A stretch of 64,000 nucleotides of DNA from Frateuria_A sp035944355. GTDB lineage: Bacteria > Pseudomonadota > Gammaproteobacteria > Xanthomonadales > Rhodanobacteraceae. Positions 61,582 to 64,000 of the stretch are shown in pieces (the first letter of the stretch is position 1; every line of letters starts with the position of its first letter). The stretch spans positions 1-64,000 of the forward strand of contig NZ_DASZBH010000016.1 of the NCBI RefSeq assembly GCF_035944355.1. Reading direction: 5' to 3'. A program made the translations under genes and the position numbers. The notes under the pieces are model-generated. The model saw only the letters and a program-made list of their open reading frames with translations, had not been told where the DNA came from and did no database searches.

Positions 61582-62310
61582 TCAGGGGCGCGCCACGATG
61601 TCCAGCCAGGTCCGCACCAGTCGCACCCACACGGCGTAGCCCTGCCGGTTCATGTGCAGGCCGTCCTGGACGAACCAGCGCCGTTGCGGTTGCCCGTCCG
61701 GCCCCAGCATGGGCGTGAAGGCGTCCAGATAGTCCACGCCGTGCTGCTGCCTTGCGTAGTCGCGCACCAGCGCGTTCGCCTGGCGGATCTGCGGCAGCAG
61801 CTGCCTGCGCGCCATGCTCGGCTTGATCGCGATGAAGGCGATCGGCACCCCCGGATCGAGCGCCCGCGCGCGCCCTACGAAAGCCGCGAAGGCGTCGCGC
61901 ACCTGCGCGGGCGTGCAACCCTCGGCCAGGTCGTTGTCGCCGGCGTAGAACACGATGGCGCGCGGGTGGTAGGGCGCCACCAGGCGTCCGGCGTAATAGG
62001 TGGCGTCGGGAATGCGCGACCCGCCGAAGCCGCGGTCGAGTACCGCGCGCCCGGGAAAATCCTGCGCCAGCGTGCTCCACAGGCGGATCGAGGAACTGCC
62101 GACGAACAGCACCGGGTGCGGCGGCGGCGCGTGCGCGCGATCGGCGGCGGCGAAGGCGGCGATGTCCGCGCGCCATTGCTCCGGCTGCCCGGCGCACGCC
62201 TGCGCCCGTCCGGGCAGCAGCGCGAAGGCCAGCGACAGCCAGGCGGCCCCCGCCCACAGCGGGCTGAGGTGGATGCGCAGCTTACGGAGCATGCTTGCAG
62301 TCACAGCCAT
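61582..62310 (-). CDS. SGNH/GDSL hydrolase, exported copy
   Basis: A 242-residue SGNH hydrolase. A signal sequence occupies about residues 8-38 (ends GRAQA), so this copy acts outside the cytoplasm. Blocks: VGSSSIRLW (Ser72-74), GFGGSRIPD, GDND in place of GGND, and DGLHMN. The Asp for Gly in block III keeps the Asn. It is clearly a paralogue of the 59552 gene, with matching text along most of its length (LVAPYHPRAIVFYAG, IRQANALVRDYAR). GGAG lies seven bases before the ATG at 62310; a start at 62292 is possible. It overlaps the DUF885 stop by 29 bp. Confidence 0.88.
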   Translation of the reverse strand: MAVTASMLRKLRIHLSPLWAGAAWLSLAFALLPGRAQACAGQPEQWRADIAAFAAADRAHAPPPHPVLFVGSSSIRLWSTLAQDFPGRAVLDRGFGGSRIPDATYYAGRLVAPYHPRAIVFYAGDNDLAEGCTPAQVRDAFAAFVGRARALDPGVPIAFIAIKPSMARRQLLPQIRQANALVRDYARQQHGVDYLDAFTPMLGPDGQPQRRWFVQDGLHMNRQGYAVWVRLVRTWLDIVARP

Positions 62311-64000
62311 AGTCGGGCTCCGGGCCGCCTTCGGCGATGAAACGGTCGATGCGCTTCTGCAATACCGGCAGCGGCACCGAGCCCAGTTGCAGCACGGTGT
62401 CGTGAAAACGGCGCAGGTCGAACTTGCCGCCCAGCGCCTTCTCGGCGCGCGCGCGCAGCTCGCGGAGCTTCAGATAACCCAGTTCGTAGGACAGCGCCTG
62501 CCCCGGCCAGCTGATGTAGCGGTCGACCTCGTTGGCGATCTCGCGCTCCGACAGCGCGGTGTTGTCGGTCAGATAGTCGATGGCCTGGCTGCGGCTCCAG
62601 CCCAGGTGGTGGATGCCGGTATCGACCACCAGCCGGCAGGCGCGCCACATCTGGTAGGTGAGGTAGCCGAAGCGCTGGTAGGGCGTCCGGTAGATGCCCA
62701 TCTCGTTGCCGAGGTATTCGGAGTACAGGCCCCAGCCTTCGCCGAAAGCGGAGATGTAGCCCTGGCGGCGGAACTCCGGCTGGCCTTGCTGCTCGGCGGC
62801 CAGTTCGAGCTGCAGCGCATGGCCAGGATAGGACTCGTGCAGGGTCAGCGCCGGCATGTTGAACAGCGGGCGCGAAGGCAGGTCGTAGGTGTTGACCAGG
62901 TACGCATCCGCGCCGCCGCGGCCGGAGGTGTAGTAAGGCGCGATGTCCGCCGGCACCGGCACGATAGCGAAGCGCGCGCGCGGCAGATGGCCGAAATAGC
63001 GGCCCAGCTGGCCGTCCACCTGCTTGGCCACCCAGGCGGTGCGCATCAGCAGTTCCTCGGGCGTCTTGGCGTAGAACTGCGGGTCGGTGCGCAGGAAGCG
63101 CAGGAACGCGGGAAAGTCGCCCTTGAAGCCGCTTTCCTTCATCGCCTCGAGCATCTGCGCGTGGATCTGCGCCACCTGTTCCAGGCCGATCCCGTGGATG
63201 GCGTCGGGGTCCAGGTCCAGCGTGGTGTACTCGCGGATCTGCTGGCGGTAGAACGCCTTGCCGTCGGGCAGCGCCTCGGCCGCGAGCGTGGTGCGTGCGT
63301 GCGGCACGTAGTCCTGGCGGAAGAAAGTCAGCAGCTTGGCGTAGGCCGGGATCACCTGATCGCGGATGCGCCGCAGCGCCTCGCCCTGCAGGGCCTGCGC
63401 CTGGTCCGGCGGGATCGCTGCGTCCATGTGCTTGAACGGCTCGTAGAAGCTGCTGGCGGTCGGGTCCTTGAGCTCGGCCACCGCGGCGATCGACACGTCG
63501 CGCCCGTCCAGCACCGCGCGCGGCACCGAGAAGCCGCGCTCCAGGCCCAACCGCATGTTGGCGATCTGCTGGTCGAAGTAGGCCGGGACCTGGCCCAGCC
63601 GGTCGAGGTAACGGCGATAGTCGGCCGGCGTGCGCAGATGGTCGCCGTCGAGCTCGTAGCCCAGATCGCTCCAGAACGCCGAATCGCTGTTGAAAGGCAT
63701 CTGCCAGGTCTTGAAGCGCTGGTCGGCCAGCAGGTTGGCGATCTGCGCGCGGTAGACCGCGTAGTTCACCTGCTCGGCGGGCGACAGCGCATGGAAGTCC
63801 AGCGCATCGAGCTGCGCCAGCACTTCCTGCCAGCGCTGCAGCCGCTGCTGCTGGCTGGCCGCATCGACGTTGTCCAAGCGGCCGTTGTTCGGCTGCGGCT
63901 CGCCCGAGGCGCTGATGTCGCCCTGCCCGGTGCGCCAGGCCCATTCGTGCGTATAGATCGCACGGAAGCGGTCGTCGGCGTCGGTGGCATGCGCAAGCGG
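62282..64000 (-). CDS. DUF885 family metallopeptidase (partial, cut by right edge)
   Basis: At least 572 residues of a DUF885 protein; the N-terminus lies beyond 64000, and the frame is open to the last base. These proteins are probable zinc peptidases. The HExxxH-like site is LHESYPGHALQLE, followed by EGWGLYSEYLG with the third ligand Glu region. DRYISWPGQALSYELGYLKL near the end is a family hallmark. Most have a signal peptide and act in the envelope; that part is out of view here. It is followed on the same strand by the exported SGNH hydrolase with overlapping ends. Confidence 0.92.
   Translation of the reverse strand, partial: PLAHATDADDRFRAIYTHEWAWRTGQGDISASGEPQPNNGRLDNVDAASQQQRLQRWQEVLAQLDALDFHALSPAEQVNYAVYRAQIANLLADQRFKTWQMPFNSDSAFWSDLGYELDGDHLRTPADYRRYLDRLGQVPAYFDQQIANMRLGLERGFSVPRAVLDGRDVSIAAVAELKDPTASSFYEPFKHMDAAIPPDQAQALQGEALRRIRDQVIPAYAKLLTFFRQDYVPHARTTLAAEALPDGKAFYRQQIREYTTLDLDPDAIHGIGLEQVAQIHAQMLEAMKESGFKGDFPAFLRFLRTDPQFYAKTPEELLMRTAWVAKQVDGQLGRYFGHLPRARFAIVPVPADIAPYYTSGRGGADAYLVNTYDLPSRPLFNMPALTLHESYPGHALQLELAAEQQGQPEFRRQGYISAFGEGWGLYSEYLGNEMGIYRTPYQRFGYLTYQMWRACRLVVDTGIHHLGWSRSQAIDYLTDNTALSEREIANEVDRYISWPGQALSYELGYLKLRELRARAEKALGGKFDLRRFHDTVLQLGSVPLPVLQKRIDRFIAEGGPEPDYGCDCKHAP

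Overview
The window looks like chromosomal DNA of a GC-rich gammaproteobacterium of the Xanthomonadaceae/Rhodanobacteraceae type (Rhodanobacter, Dyella, Luteibacter or Frateuria are the closest guesses). The clues are the tyrS-rRNA junction, the radC/coaBC-dut-algC cluster, argS followed by a SPOR protein, heptad GGGAACG/GGGAATC-type repeats, and strong third-position G/C bias throughout. The assignment to genus is inference; no marker RNA gene is inside the window. Genes are densely packed. I see no prophage, insertion sequence, CRISPR array or tRNA.

Layout. 1-336: terminator of tyrS, then a strong promoter and the antitermination leader of an rRNA operon whose 16S gene lies just outside the left edge (minus strand). 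337-8272: tyrS, an M23 peptidoglycan peptidase and anmK, then ampG-xth and pyrE (muropeptide recycling, DNA repair, pyrimidine synthesis). 8347-13086: coaBC-dut-algC diverging from radC. 13087-13534: a 448-bp gap with two consensus DnaA boxes and an AT-rich core. 13535-16672: argS-SPOR-SDR operon. 16689-20563: hbdH, then divergent speA/speE (polyamines). 20625-28950: envelope and miscellaneous genes (orphan ParA, SixA, YceI, a phospholipase D lipoprotein, a TonB-like protein, a thiolase, an unknown protein). 29092-31620: a PAS-GGDEF-EAL protein with a degenerate GGDEF motif.

32234-38016 is a nitrogen-control region: ntrB-ntrC (glnL-glnG) and glnA on one strand, with a very good sigma-54 promoter and NtrC-type palindromes. 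A DUF2235 hydrolase gene sits in the opposite direction between glnA and glnLG. 38100-46041: uppP, then a LysR regulator divergent from a complete RND efflux operon (adaptor, pump, outer-membrane factor). 46190-50907: two secreted PD40 beta-propeller genes flank a LytS-type histidine kinase and a LytTR response regulator; this is the best candidate for an undescribed system. 50927-55372: a yqjD-yqjE-yqjK-like/AI-2E transporter operon, DUF1328, a PEBP protein and a sorbosone-dehydrogenase-like enzyme. 55373-56151: a 779-bp stretch with at most a tiny coupled ORF. 56152-59594: a YheT-type hydrolase with an acyltransferase, and an Lrp-type regulator divergent from phhA. 59552-64000: two paralogous SGNH hydrolases flank a RES/Xre toxin-antitoxin pair, followed by a DUF885 peptidase cut by the right edge.
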